A stretch of 64,000 bases of DNA from Monocercomonoides exilis (Eukaryota > Preaxostyla > Oxymonadida > Polymastigidae), in assembly GCA_001643675.2 (NCBI GenBank), contig LSRY02000005.1:374501-438500 (forward strand), given 5' to 3'. Shown piece after piece: positions 35,001-47,129 of the stretch. The stretch's first letter is position 1. Each line of letters begins with the position of its first letter. Made by a program: the position numbers and the translations under genes. The notes beneath the pieces are model-generated. The model did not search any database. It had not been told where the DNA came from and worked only from the letters and a program-made list of their open reading frames with translations.

Positions 35001-38000
35001 CAAGAATGCGGGATTTGAAGGGATCCGATTTGAAGTTGTGAAGGATGAAGAGTGCTTGAAAACAGTAATAATAGCAAACAACGAAGGAATTCTGTCACTC
35101 ACAAGATGCGCATTGAGAATTGAAGAGAATGAATTCGTTGGAGAGATTGTTTTTGTCCACCTGATTAAAGGAGAGCTGAAGGGAAAGGGAATTGAGATGG
35201 AAAGTGAAAGTGCGTGCAATGGAATGTTTGTTGTTGAGAGCGGGTGCGGATGCGTTGTGGAAGAACTGAAAGTGGAAGGATGCAAAGTGAAAAGTGGGGC
35301 ATTGATATGTGTGAGAGTTGGGATGGAAGCAGGGGAAAGAAAAGGGAATATTGACGATCAAGAGGCAGGGATTGGGATTGCGAACTCGAGCATTGGGTGG
35401 GTGGATGGAGAAGGGAGTGATGCGGTTGTGTTGAAGAGCGAGGGAGAGGTGAGTGTTGGGGCAGAGGTGAATGGAACGAAAGTGGAGGGGTGCAAATGTG
35501 GAAGAAGCACAAAAGGAGGAGGGATGTGTTGGCAGATGAGTGCTGGGGGCCGGCTCCGTGTGAGTGAATGCAGCGTGGTGCAGTGCGGATGCTCTGGGGT
35601 CAGTGGGAGAGGAGGAGGAGTGTATGTTGGGGCAGAGGTTGATGGGGTGTTGGACTTTGTGTTTGAGGGAGACAAGTTCGAAGGGAACACGGCATATATT
35701 GGGAGGCATATTTTTGTTGCTTGCCACAACATCTCTTCACAGATCAACGAAACACAATTTCGAATGGATTTGAGAGGCATTTCTGGGCAGGCGCACATGA
35801 TATCAGGATCAGACGCAACAGATCACAGGGAAGATACAGACTTGATGCCGTTCATCACGATATATCAGTCATCGACGATCTTTGTGAGCTCTGGAGGAGC
35901 AAAAGGCGGGGAGAACAACAGACAATGTGGGAAAGAAGACAAGTGCTGTGAAACGCTGGGATATGGGCTGGCACACATTGTGCACGAGTATGGAACGCGA
36001 GTTGTGGTGGATGAAGCAAGTGAAGTGGAAACAGAGATCAAGCTGGAGAATCTCACACTGCTGGCAAAGGGAAGCAGGGCAACGGTCGGGATGGGCAGAT
36101 TGGTGAGGAAAGAGAAGGGTTGTGTTGTGGAGTGCAAGGGGAATGTGAGTGTGGAGAGAATCAGCTTTGAGGTTCCAGAAGTCTTTCCAACAGAACACGA
36201 GCAGATATTTGGTGTGGAGGAGGGGACACTTTCAATGAGTGAATGTTGGGTGAAGCCAGCAGAAGGATGCAATGTGTGCAGATTGCCAATGCTGATGCAT
36301 GGAGAAAGATCATCAGTCACAATAACTGGATTAATTGTTTCACAGTTTGCATGTGCTTCGCTTGTTGAATGTGTTGAGTGTGAGGTGAAGTTATCAGAAG
36401 TTGTTGTGGAGCAAGGTGAGAGCAGGAATGGGTTGATTTTCTTGAGGAATGGAGAGATGAATGCGATGAAACTTGATGTGGTGGATGTGAAAATTGAGAA
36501 TGGGCCTGCTGTCAATATGTTGAGAGAGGGTGGAAATGAGAATAATGGAATGTTACCAGATGAGAAGAGGAGGAAGCAGCTGAGAGGTGATGAGAAAAGA
36601 ATGGATATGATGTTATCAAAGTTCAACAACATCAGCAGAACAAGTGAAGGAGCGTGCGGAGTGGAATGTGAAGATGGAGAAGGGAAGATTGTGTTGCAAA
36701 ACTGTTCGTTTGCAGAATGTGAGTCAAGAAGCACTCGGGGGATTGAAGCCTCTTTTTGCAAGTGCACGAGCTTGAGCTTGGACTCATGCATGTTTGTGGG
36801 TGCTCTTGAGGAAAATGAACAAATGAAAGAAAAAGAGGGATTTGAGAGAGAAGAAATATGCAGATGGAATGGATCTGTTGTGGATGTTGAAGAGAGCGTT
36901 GTGAGCATGAAAGATGTGTCAGTCTCAAACTCATCATTGGGTGGGCTGTCTGTGAAGGGAGGAGAGGTGAATATTGACTCAGGCCTCTTTGCATTCAATA
37001 GCTTGACAATTCGAGGCTTTCCATCAGCCAGAAGAAACATAATATGCTCTGATTCTTCTGTGTTGAATATTGTGAGTCTGAAGGGAGGAGATGGGGTGAA
37101 GGATAATTCGTCATTGTGGATTCTGAATGATGGATGCATCTTGAAGGGAATTGCAGAAGAACGAGCATCACCACTGTTTATCCCAATTCTTCGATCTGCA
37201 ACATCAGAACAGAACGAAGAGCTTTTGAGCATTGTGTTCAGAGGAGCACTTCTTCTCCCGTGCAATCTTTCTTTTCGTGTGACTTCCTCCATTGGAGATG
37301 TTGAGCAGGTCGAGACTCATGAAATACCCGACTCGGGCTTTGTGAGCGAAGAGGAAGTCAATGTGGTAATTGAATCTGGAATTGTGAGAACAGCAGCTGC
37401 AAATGCAGAGGTGAGTGTGTGCATTCTGTTTGGAAATACAGAATCTCCACCTTTAACACAGTCATTCATTCTGAAGAACAAAAGTGAAGCAAAGATGAAT
37501 GGAGATGAAAGAAATGTTGAAGGAAACAAAGAAGGGAAATCCTATTGGTTACTGATTGTTATAATCATGGCAATAATTCTTTTAGTTGTTCTTATTGTCG
37601 CAGTTGCCTTTATTGTCAGATGGAAAGAACAAAAACAAAGAACGAAAGAATTGGAAGTGATTGTGGAAGATACGGTGAGAAAGGATCCAAAGGCATTTGA
37701 GATGGTTACGATGGAAATGTCTCCTGAGGAGCAGTGGAGGAGAGCAGAGAGGGAGGCAGAGCAGAAAAACGAAAGAAATGTGAAGAAGAGGGTGTATGAG
37801 AAGGCAATGGTGCATTCGGAATCTGAAGAACATCTTCTGTCTGAGAGTGGTTCCACTGAATACATTCTGGGGAAAGATTCAGACAAGATCCCAGAATGGA
37901 TGCTGGAGAAGGTTGAGGAAGAAGAGATAAGGAAGAGAACTCCTTCACCATCCATTTCATCCACTTCAACGACTGATTCAGATTCCACTTTTATCCGACC

Positions 38001-38853
38001 AGAGAGCATGTGTCCAACCACCTCGTCGATGTCGAATCTGGTAGATGCGATGGCGTGCTCATCGCCACACGAGAAGCTGATTGTGGATCTGAGGGATTCG
38101 CTGTTCATGCTGCTGCATGGGAGGAACAAGACGAAGGAGATGGCGATTGGCACTCTTCAGGAGAGAGAAGTGACAGCTGCCCAAATCCTGTTCTGGGTGG
38201 CTAATCTCGCCCTTCACTCATTTGATGAAATGGAAAATCCACTTCAATCATTGGCCAATCTGAGTCCTCACATTGTGTTGTTCTCTGAGCATATGGTGAT
38301 CTGCATTGTGATGCACTCAGGTTTATTATCAGATGATGACTCAGATTCCTCATCCATCTCTTCATCAACAGTTGCGACATCTGCCAGTGATGATGATGAC
38401 GATGACTCTCTGCCCTCATCGGCATTTGAGGATGAGGATAGCTTCAAAAAAGAGTGTTTGAGGTGGAAGGCACCAGAACTGCTGATCAACAAGAAGATGG
38501 GTGCAACAAAGAAGTCAGTTGCCTTTTCGATTGGGATGATGCTGTGGGAGTGCTTGACGCTGCAGATCCCGTTTGGGGAGTATCCAGCAGAGGTGGCAGG
38601 GCAGAAGATTGTGAATGGAGAAAAGCCAAAGCCAGAGGCTGTTGAAAACTCGTCTTTGAGCAACGCAGTGAGATGCACATTGTGCCAGCAGCCAAACGAT
38701 CGGCCGGCACTCACTGATTTGAAGAAGGAGTTCATCCAGCACTTTCCAGAAGGAGCAATGGTAATGACCATTGCTGATGCAGTTGATTACCAGATGCCAT
38801 CTGAGTGCAACTCGCAGATCCCTGATTCAAGCAGCTCGCTCATATCATTGTGA
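32003..38853 (+). CDS. pectin-lyase-like surface receptor with transmembrane helix and pseudokinase tail
   Basis: Two exons, 32003-32986 and 33070-38853 (intron GTATGG...ATAG, in phase: ARCDFM joins RCWSFVNDGA), 2255 residues, stop TGA. An N-terminal signal peptide (MLKIVLICFFHHIFG) is followed by some 1,800 residues of beta-helix-like repeats with many Cys and N-glycosylation sites (GGGITFN, GGALWLEM, GGGVYVGAEV). A module with CG...PC.SL..GL recurs about three times (near 33705, 34765 and 35925). A single transmembrane helix (WLLIVIIMAIILLVVLIVA, about residue 1820) precedes a Lys/Arg-rich stop-transfer. The cytoplasmic part (about 1990-2225) resembles a kinase C-lobe: RWKAPELL, FSIGMMLWECLTLQIPFGEY and NDRPALTDL. 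No ATP-binding lysine, HRD or DFG is seen, and a Ser/Asp insert precedes RWKAPELL, so catalysis is unlikely. Probably a plasma-membrane surface protein; the ligand is unknown. Confidence 0.85.
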
Positions 38854-39460
38854 GTGTGCGAATGGCTTCAACTGCATCTTCTTCAAAAAGCACAAATGGC
38901 GTTTGCCAATGAAAGAGACTCAAACGAGGTTGCAAGATCTTTTCTAATCAGAAAACGGATCCTCTGATAACGGTAATATTTCGATGCTTGTGGAAGTCTC
39001 GGATATGCAATCCATTGCTCTTTCGGAAAGATCGAGCGGAGTTCAATCCAAACTTTGCTGAAGCTGTGTGAATGCTGTTTGAACAAAATGGGAGACATAT
39101 TTTATCAGTTTGTGGCTATTCATTTCAAGCCACTTTCTGAATAACGCTTGTTCCATTTTTTTTTTTTTTTTGCCTTTGAGTTTATTGTCAGGTTTTGCTC
39201 TTGGTTGAGCATGGGTATTTGATAATGTGATTCAATTCTTTTCGTTTTCTTCATTTTTTCTTATTTATTTGTTTGTTTATTTTTGTTTTTAATGAGGATA
39301 ATGAATGGTTTTCTGACCAATCAAAAACATGCTTTTGAGAAAAGTGCTTCCAAGAGTTGTTTTTGCTGTTTTGTCTTTCCTGGTTGCTTGTTTTCATGAT
39401 TTTGGCTCAAAAGAAGAAACAAACAACAATCATTAAACAAGAAAGCGAATAGCAGAACTG

Positions 39461-39521
<61 letters not shown>

Positions 39522-40860
39522 AGAAAGATAATTTAAAATTGTCAACTGAATTATTCTGTTAGTTAGAGTTACTTGATATATCTCAAAACAAAAAATTCCA
39601 TTTCTATTTCTATTTCCTTTTCATTCTTTTCCATTCTTTACACAAAAGTCTTTTATAAATATGTGACACATAGCAAAGCAATCTCACAAGAAGATTATTC
39701 ATTGCAGATCAAAAACATATTTCATCATAATGAACCAACAACTTGATCAATCTTTTTTAACCTTTTTTTTCTCTTCTTTTCTCTTCATACTCTAAAACGT
39801 TAAATTCATATTGGTAAAATAGAAGTTGAATCTCCAGAGTTCTTTCCCCTTTCCCCAGAACTCAATTTTATTCAGAAGAGAAAGCACACTTTTTAAAATG
39901 AACTTTATTCTCATCAATCATATCGTTTATTTCTTCAAATTATTTCCGAAATTAAAATTTCCATTTCAGCAACTCTTCATATTTTCCATTCGAAATTTTA
40001 ACTCCTGGATTATTGATACATGTTCATGAAAGAATAATAATTGAATTCATCTTGTTGTTCCATAAAATGTGTGAATGATAAATTAATTATTTCGAAGAAA
40101 ACAAATAAAGAGATAATGAGAAAGCGAAACTGAAAACTAATATTTTTTTAATATTTAAATTCATAGAGAAAATCGATGTTTTGACAAAAATAAAATAAAT
40201 TTATGGGTTACTGATCAACAGACAAATCAAAATTTTCGGATCGAATGATGTTTTTGTGTGTTGTATGAAAGCCTGGTTGACGGATTGAAAAATTGATGGC
40301 TACGTCAGTCAGTGGAATATTTTCACGTCAATTTGCTCTTTCTCTCTCTCTCTCTCTTGATATTTGAGGCAATAAACACAAATTTTATTGAATAAAAATG
40401 TATGGCTATTTTTTGAAATAATTAAAAATGTATTTCTTTTTTCCATAAAAAAAAAGAAAGAAAATATTATGAACCATAATTCTAATAATACTTATTCAGA
40501 GAAATATCTTTTTGCAATTAAACGCTTGCAGTCAATGATAGCTGATTGGTTTGCATATTGTTGTATTTGCCTATTATCTGTAAATGTTCTTCTTTCATGG
40601 AATCCAGTGGAAATTTTCGAAAATAAACAAAAAGTGGAATATCTTATTAATCTGCATGAATATCAAGTTTATTCTACAAATTCATAAAGAAAGTTCACAG
40701 GATGAAGAAACTTGGAAGTGAAAACAGAGAATCAGATGATGAAACACTTGAAAATCGAAGGCATCATGAATTTCTTTATAAAGGAAAACAAGCATTGACT
40801 AGGGAATAAAAAACAGAAAATTGCTTTAAAAAATGCTTTGAAGGTTTGCTGCAGTTATTT
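38854..40860. other. AT-rich intergenic stretch
   Basis: No supported gene. Just after the receptor stop, 38854-39110 is less AT-rich but has no coherent frame. Short frames at 39.8-40.7 kb have no coding character. Confidence 0.4.
39462..39521 (+). repeat. (GTA)n / (TAG)n microsatellite, about 20 units
   Basis: Perfect GTA repeat ending before GAGAAAGATAA. Confidence 0.97.
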
Positions 40861-40869
40861 TTTTGGAGT

Positions 40870-43200
40870 GATTATTATTTTTCATTCAGGATGCTGAAAG
40901 AGAGAAGGAATGGATGGCTTTGAAGAAGAACAAGATAAGCAAGAAAGGGAAAAAAAGACGGACACATGAAATGCAAGATATTTCGAAGATACACTGAATC
41001 GGGCTTTGATGAAGAATTCGTTTTTGAGGAAAGATGTTTTTTTTGTGAAAGAGGGGAAGCGAATATGGAAGAGATGAAATGAAAAAGGGATCGCTCAATC
41101 TTTCGTATTTTTTGTTGGATAGAAAGAAAGTGGATTGAGCTGAATGTTTGATGGATTTGGAGGATATTATTTGCCAGAAGAAAAAGAGACAGAAGAAAAG
41201 AATTTCAATGTATTTTTCCGTTGATGTAAATTGACTCTCATCTTCTCAATCTTCAACAAATAATCATCTCATTCAACACATTCATCATCATCATTGTCTT
41301 CTGGATCTTCTTTAAATATATCATCAACATTTCACACAACTTCTTCTTCTTCTTCTTCTTCTTTTGTTAATTTGACATGTCTGTTTTCAATTGAGTTAAG
41401 GAATTATCTCCGGAATAAATTGAACGGACCCTATCGATGGAATTTATTTTTGGTGATTTTTTTCTGAATTATTTGTAGAAGAAGAAGAAGAAGAAGGAAG
41501 AGGAGAACAAGGAAAAGAAGAAGAATATGAAGCTGGTTGAGAGCTAGCCACCAACTGCGGAATGTGCTTAACAGAGCGAGAAAAAGAGAAATGCTACCAG
41601 GGAGACTCAAACGAGATAGGATGAACTTCATCCATGCCACATGACTCAGAAAACCACTTCGTATCTCTTTCAACTACCTTCGGTGTTCTGCAGCTTGTTA
41701 TTTTAACATGGAACAATGAATGACTTTTATGCTTATGTGAGTGTCTGCCTCATTGTTACTTGCACAATCTTCACAATACTTTCAAATGGCAAATGAATGT
41801 TCGACCTCTTCTTCTCCTTCTCCTTCTTATTCTCTCTCTGCATCGTCCATCCCAGCTTCCACTTCTCCGCTTCAATTTCTTAATTATTCATTCTCTCTCT
41901 CAGCTGAATGTGTTCAAACGGATTAAAACCACAACAGAATACAAGTGCGCAAAGGGCAAAAAGCAACAGGAAAGCAAGCAACTAAAGAATTTGGCAGAGA
42001 AAATTACACATACGAAGAGGAATACGAAGAAAAAGGGAAAGAGGAAGTGGAAGAGCTGGTTGTTTGAGTGAAACATCACGAAAGAGAAGGAGATGAGCAC
42101 GAGGTGATCCAACAACCGACGAATAGGATGAAAATGTTACTGGAGATGGGGAATAATAATAGGAGAAAGAAGGTGATAGATCTGAAATAGCAGGAGAAGA
42201 GAAAGAAGAAGACATTCAAAAGTGCAAAGAGGCAGAGAAAAGAGGATAAGATCCATTATAATTCATGTTTTTGAACAATCTCATAAATTGAAGTGGAAGC
42301 ATTGAAGAAGAGAGAAGAGCCACGGCTTGACAGATCAGGTGCTGCATTTGGAGAGTGAAGCGAGGTTGATACAAAAGGCAGCTGAAACGCACTGCTTTGG
42401 AATTCGACTGATGAATTGAGATGAAACGAAGAAAAGGAAAAAGATGAAGTTGACTATGACAATGATGGCAATGACGATTTATCGCTAGAGTCATTCTGTT
42501 GTTTCATTTCGTTTTTTTCTCCAACACTTCCTTCTTCATCTGTTGTGGTGCTTTCATCCGTTCCAATGGGAATGATGATTGATGTGATGAGTGCTGCCCT
42601 CAAAAGCGACAGGTCGTCTCTGCCGAGGCAGAAGCAGTCGTCGATGGAGAACAACACGGCATCTCTAAGCTGGTTGTCAGAAACAAGATGGATGACTGGC
42701 TGTGGGATGAGGGAAAATATAGCAACGATCTGTGGAGTGAGTGTGGGAAAGGACTATAGCTCCGTTGGGAAAGAAGTGAGTGAAAAAGAAGAAGATGGCG
42801 AAGATGGAAAAGAAGCTGCAATAGAAGAGGAAATATCAGTGAAGCGTTAAAATAAAATTGAAAAATCAGCAAGCAATAATGGAATTCAGAAGGCATAGAG
42901 AGATGCACAAAGCTGTTGAGAATACAGAATGCATGACAAAGAAGATATGTTGAAAGCTATTAAAGCACTTCGAACATTATCATAGAAAAGAAGTGAGATT
43001 TAATTGAAAAGAGCAAGAAACGCAACACATATTCTCCTTCTCGTTTACTTCCATCACGAATATTGCTTTCAGTTTCCTCATTCAGATGTTCTTCTTTTTT
43101 TTGCTCATTGATATTAACGCTTCACAAGAACTATTAGAAAATATGCTGTATATTCATGAAAATATTGATTGATATTTTTGTGAAAATCAAAAAAGAAAAC
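40870..43200. pseudogene. scattered coding-like fragments, unrecognised
   Basis: G/C-richer patches with partial coding character and no complete gene. The clearest is plus strand about 42500-42850 (MGMMIDVMSAALKSDRSSL, then TASLSWLSETRWMTG, and an acidic tail), open upstream but without an ATG before the conserved-looking part. On the minus strand 41431-41673 and 42216-42494 only low-complexity frames occur. Read as gene remnants. Confidence 0.3.
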
Positions 43201-43267
43201 AGATGATTTATTGTTTTTTTTAAATTTATTGAAAGTGTTGTGAAATGTAAATACTTTTGCAAAAAGG

Positions 43268-45619
43268 CTAAATTGTTAAAAGAGCATTTAGAGCTTCTAA
43301 TGATAGGGAATGCCTTCTGTCACCAGAGATCATTTTCATCCTTGAAAAGATACGTTCGCAGCTTGCTTCGCTGCATGGAGACGAAACGAATGAATAACAG
43401 ATGTTTGAGTATATTGTTTGAATAGGTCCTTTCTTCGTGATCTCTGCATAGAACTTTTGTGTATCGTCTTCAAATATGAAGCTTGGTGCTTCATTCAAAT
43501 ATTCCAGAAACAGTTTGAAACATAAATCCCTGATCTCCTTCGATTGATTTGATAAAACTGTTGTCACGTATCTTTCAAAACTTTGTCTAATTCGTGTATC
43601 CCAGCAAGATGATATGGAACACACCACTTGATCACAAACTTATTTCTCTTTTTCTGGTTCCAGACGGGAAATAAAACTAATCTTCTGGTTAGAAAACAGC
43701 ACCTCCACATCATCAGTGCCATATTCTATTTCATCTGTTCCGTCTTCCATTGAATCTTCAAGTGAGTCATGAGAATTATCTTCGAAAACAAGCGTTTGAG
43801 AAGATGTCAAGCATGTTGAAGAAAAACTTTCAGAAGAAGAAGAGCAGGAGGAAGCAGTTGAATGAATTAAAGAAGACTCATTCATGGTTTCATCTGTTTT
43901 CTTTTCGCTTTGTTTGAAGGGTACGGTCATTATAAATTCATCATCTTCTGAATAATCTTCAGCCATGCATAAGCCAAAAAAGTCCTCTTCACTAGACTCT
44001 GTTTCACTTTCGTCACTTTTGCTTTCCTTTCTTGAAGCTTCTACGTTTTCAAATTCTGAACGCTTGAAATTTGAAACCATGATGATCATGCTGCGAATTT
44101 CTTCTATAATCTCTTTTGAATGATAACCTTCATCTTCCTCAATGCCATTTCTTATCAGCTTTGTCATGGGAACACAGTTGTCCTTTATTTTATGGAGTTT
44201 GTATGATACGCAGTTTAATGCTTCAAAAAAACAGTCATTTGTTAAAGAATAACAAACTGATTGATGTGGTTGTCCTGTAAGAGTTTGAAATGAAGGATTT
44301 GAAGCGCAAATGATAGGTGAACGTGTGAATGATGAATATTCCGAAGCTGAAGAGGATTGTTAAAATGAGATTAATTGCTTTGGCTCTGAATTCAACGGTG
44401 TGCAAGAAATAGATTTTTCTGCTTCAAAAAAAGAAATTGAAAATTTATTTCGAATGATATTTTGAAGTCCTGTTGGAGACAACACATAAGATAACGTTAT
44501 AAATTCACCAGTGTTCCCGGTTAACATGTAATTATGGAATATTATAATAAAATTAACGAAAACATTTTTCCATTCTGTTTCTTTAATAAATGAAAGATTT
44601 TTGATTCCATATAGCAAACCGAATGCATTCAGCACCTTTGGAAAGACATTTCCCATCTTTGTTCTTTCATTTTCCATTTCTAAATGTAATCTTTGAATTG
44701 GAAAAAGGAGAAGTTCTGCGATCATTATGTTTCTTATTTGATCGAATAGTAATAATTTTTCGAAAAATATCTTTTCTCTGTTTTTTCTAATAAAGCAACA
44801 AATAGAATACAAGCACAGCCATCTCGTTTGAATAAATGTTGGACATTTCCGTTTTAAGGATTTTTTCACAGAAGAAGTGCGGGCATTTTTTGCAAATTCT
44901 GTAATAATAGTTTACTGGTTCTTCAGATAAAAGATTTCAGAAAACGCGTGAACAACAACCAAATTCAGCAAATGATTCATGCAGTGAATGAAAAATGGAG
45001 CAGCCTTTAAATTTTCAATTAGTAACTTTTCATTATCTTCCATTGGAATTGTAATATTTTCAATTGCTTTTTTTTGCGGACTTAAGCCATCCGAACAAAA
45101 ACAGCGAACATGCGCATTGATTACTTCCAGTTCCCGAATTACTGTCCAAGCTAGTTTTCTGTACTGCTTTGCATTGTTGCAGCATGGATATGCTTTCCAA
45201 AACACTGATGATGCATTTGGTACCAATGGAGCTATCGTAACAACTGTGCACTTCTGATTTCCCACAACACCTGAATCCATCATAACGCACACGCCCATTC
45301 CCCTCAGTGCTGCGTCACGCTTCTGTTTTGCAAACTCGCTGTCCTCAATGACCATTCTTCGTATTTTCTTTCTTGTTAGGAATGGGAAAATGTTTGACGG
45401 AGACAGTCCTGGATTCATTTGAGATAAATGAATTAAGGCTGTGATAAAATTATTAAATACTTCAGAAGACGCTGATAAGAAAGATATGTTGCAATGGCTT
45501 ATTATTTTCGCAAATAAAGTCTGTAAATTGGTGGATGTGCTCTGAATCAGTGTTCTTTCTTTGCTCTCCCTAATGCGATCGATTTTTTGAAGAGCTTTCT
45601 GCTCTTTGAAAGAAAACAT
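43268..45619 (-). CDS. hAT-superfamily transposase with three in-frame TAA codons
   Basis: One minus-strand frame of about 780 codons runs from ATG 45619 to TAG 43270-43268. It has no frameshift and no TGA but crosses TAA at 44914-44912, 44362-44360 and 43642-43640. hAT features in order are a catalytic Asp in VCVMMDSGVVG, a second in CFCSDGLSPQKKA, the HCMNHLLNLVVV motif, KCPTFIQTRWLCLYS containing the conserved Trp, and the C-terminal dimerisation signature SEASCERIFSRMKMISGDRR. A Ser/Glu-rich insert (about 43650-44170) splits the catalytic core from the dimerisation part. hAT enzymes cut and paste their own element. A Cys-rich piece CPNVRGNQICGTSG just upstream (about 45690) could be a separate zinc-finger exon. 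The TAAs are either decay or sense codons. Confidence 0.8.
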
Positions 45620-45799
45620 GATACGATTTTCCAATAATAATCAACGATGATTTCTTATTGCAACGTAACTCCTACGACCACTTGTTCCACATATTTGATT
45701 TCCCCGAACATTTGGGCATAAATATTGTTTATGATATTCTTTTGTTGGAGAGCCATCAATGTTTGAAGGAAAAAATGATATCCATATTTGATTATTGAT

Positions 45800-46550
45800 G
45801 ACCTCTAAAGATATTCTGGTTGAATATTAATTGTTTTTCTTAGGGTGCTTGTGAACTTTTTTTTCATAATAAAAGCAAAAAAATATTAAAAATTAAGTAA
45901 CATCAAACTTGCTCCTTTTTCATATGATCCCACTTGCTCCAGTTTTAGAAAACAACATCCGTGATTGTTCAATTCTTCCATTTTTCTTGCAAAAGCCAGT
46001 TTCTGATAAAGCGACACAAAAAATCAAGCTTCAATTATCAAAACAAAAGAAGCAAGAAATAAAACTCACAAACTATTTGATTATCCACCAAGGCATTCTG
46101 AAATTCACTTAAAAGATTTTCACATTCACGCATGTTGGGCGTTGACAAAAATATTTGTCAAAGTCAAAAAAAAGATCGACCAGTCTGTGACTTGGGCAAT
46201 TTCCAAAAAACTGATCCGGTCAAAACCCATAAACGGATGCTTTTTTTCTCAAATGAAAATTATTGATCATAATAAATTCTATAATAATTCTTTAGCTTTT
46301 TATCTTGATTTTTTTTTCATTTTGAAATAATAAAGTACATGAAAAATGAACTATTAAACTTATGAATTTTAAAAATAAAATTTTACTGTATTTTGACTTC
46401 AATCATTTTCAAAGTCAGTCAATAGCATATTTTCAAAAGTCAAAAGTCTGAAGTCACCCAGGGTTAGTTGAATGTCTAATATCAAATTGTTATTATGAAA
46501 TGATTCCAATTCACATTTCTCAATATCATGATATTTCCCGTAATTTTTTT
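45800..46550. other. AT-rich stretch without recognisable gene
   Basis: Only short frames without coding character. Confidence 0.4.
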
Positions 46551-46553
46551 GGG

Positions 46554-46938
46554 ATACAGTTTGTGCAAAAAATACAGGACATCGCAAAAAATACCGGACA
46601 GGATCGATATCTCAATAACCGCAAGAGAATTAATTCTGACATTTTTCTTCAAAATATATCTCATCAATGCAAACTCAATACATGCATGAGACTTACAAAA
46701 AGACTTCATTTGTACTCAGAAATAATTATTATTTGATTCTTGGAGAAATAAAATTTTGAGTTTCTCCGAGATTTTTAAAATAAATTTTTCTGAGCGCAAA
46801 TGCGGCTATTTTGAAAGTTTTGAATATCAATTGAGTTTGTATCAACGAGATATATTTTGAAGAAAATAGTCAGAATTATTCCTCTTGCAGTTATTGTGAA
46901 ATCGATCTTGTCCGGCATTTTTTGAACAAACTGTATTT
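46554..46938. mobile_element. fold-back MITE, about 385 bp
   Basis: Left arm 46554-46685 and right arm 46805-46938 are inverted copies over about 110 bp: ATACAGTTTGTGCAAAAAAT at the left is matched inverted by ATTTTTTGAACAAACTGTAT at the right, and CCGGACAGGATCGAT by ATCGATCTTGTCCGG. The left arm has an extra about 19-base partial duplication (CAGGACATCGCAAAAAATA). The middle of about 120 bases is unique and carries no gene. It lies just upstream of the IS1595-like relic and could be a non-autonomous partner of some transposase. Confidence 0.75.
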
Positions 46939-47129
46939 GAAGTTTCTAGCTGTGGAAAGAATGATTTTGATAAACTTTTGTAGAGAGAAACAATACACCA
47001 CAATCCAAAACCTATATTTTCAAGCAGGAAATCACTAATTATTCATTTGCAAGAAAGAATTATCATCTCAAACCTCCCGGTTTCTGAGAAATAACTATTT
47101 TTTATTTTGGGAAAAAATCTCCTTTTTAT

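Noticed and set aside
33957-37292. Long minus-strand frames (442 and 475 codons) opposite the receptor gene
   Set aside because: Shadow frames produced by purine-rich coding on the plus strand; Ser/Pro/His-rich with no domain, while the plus frame has signal peptide, membrane helix and kinase-like tail.
39462-39521. CRISPR-like array
   Set aside because: It is a perfect trinucleotide microsatellite; no spacer-repeat structure exists anywhere in the window.
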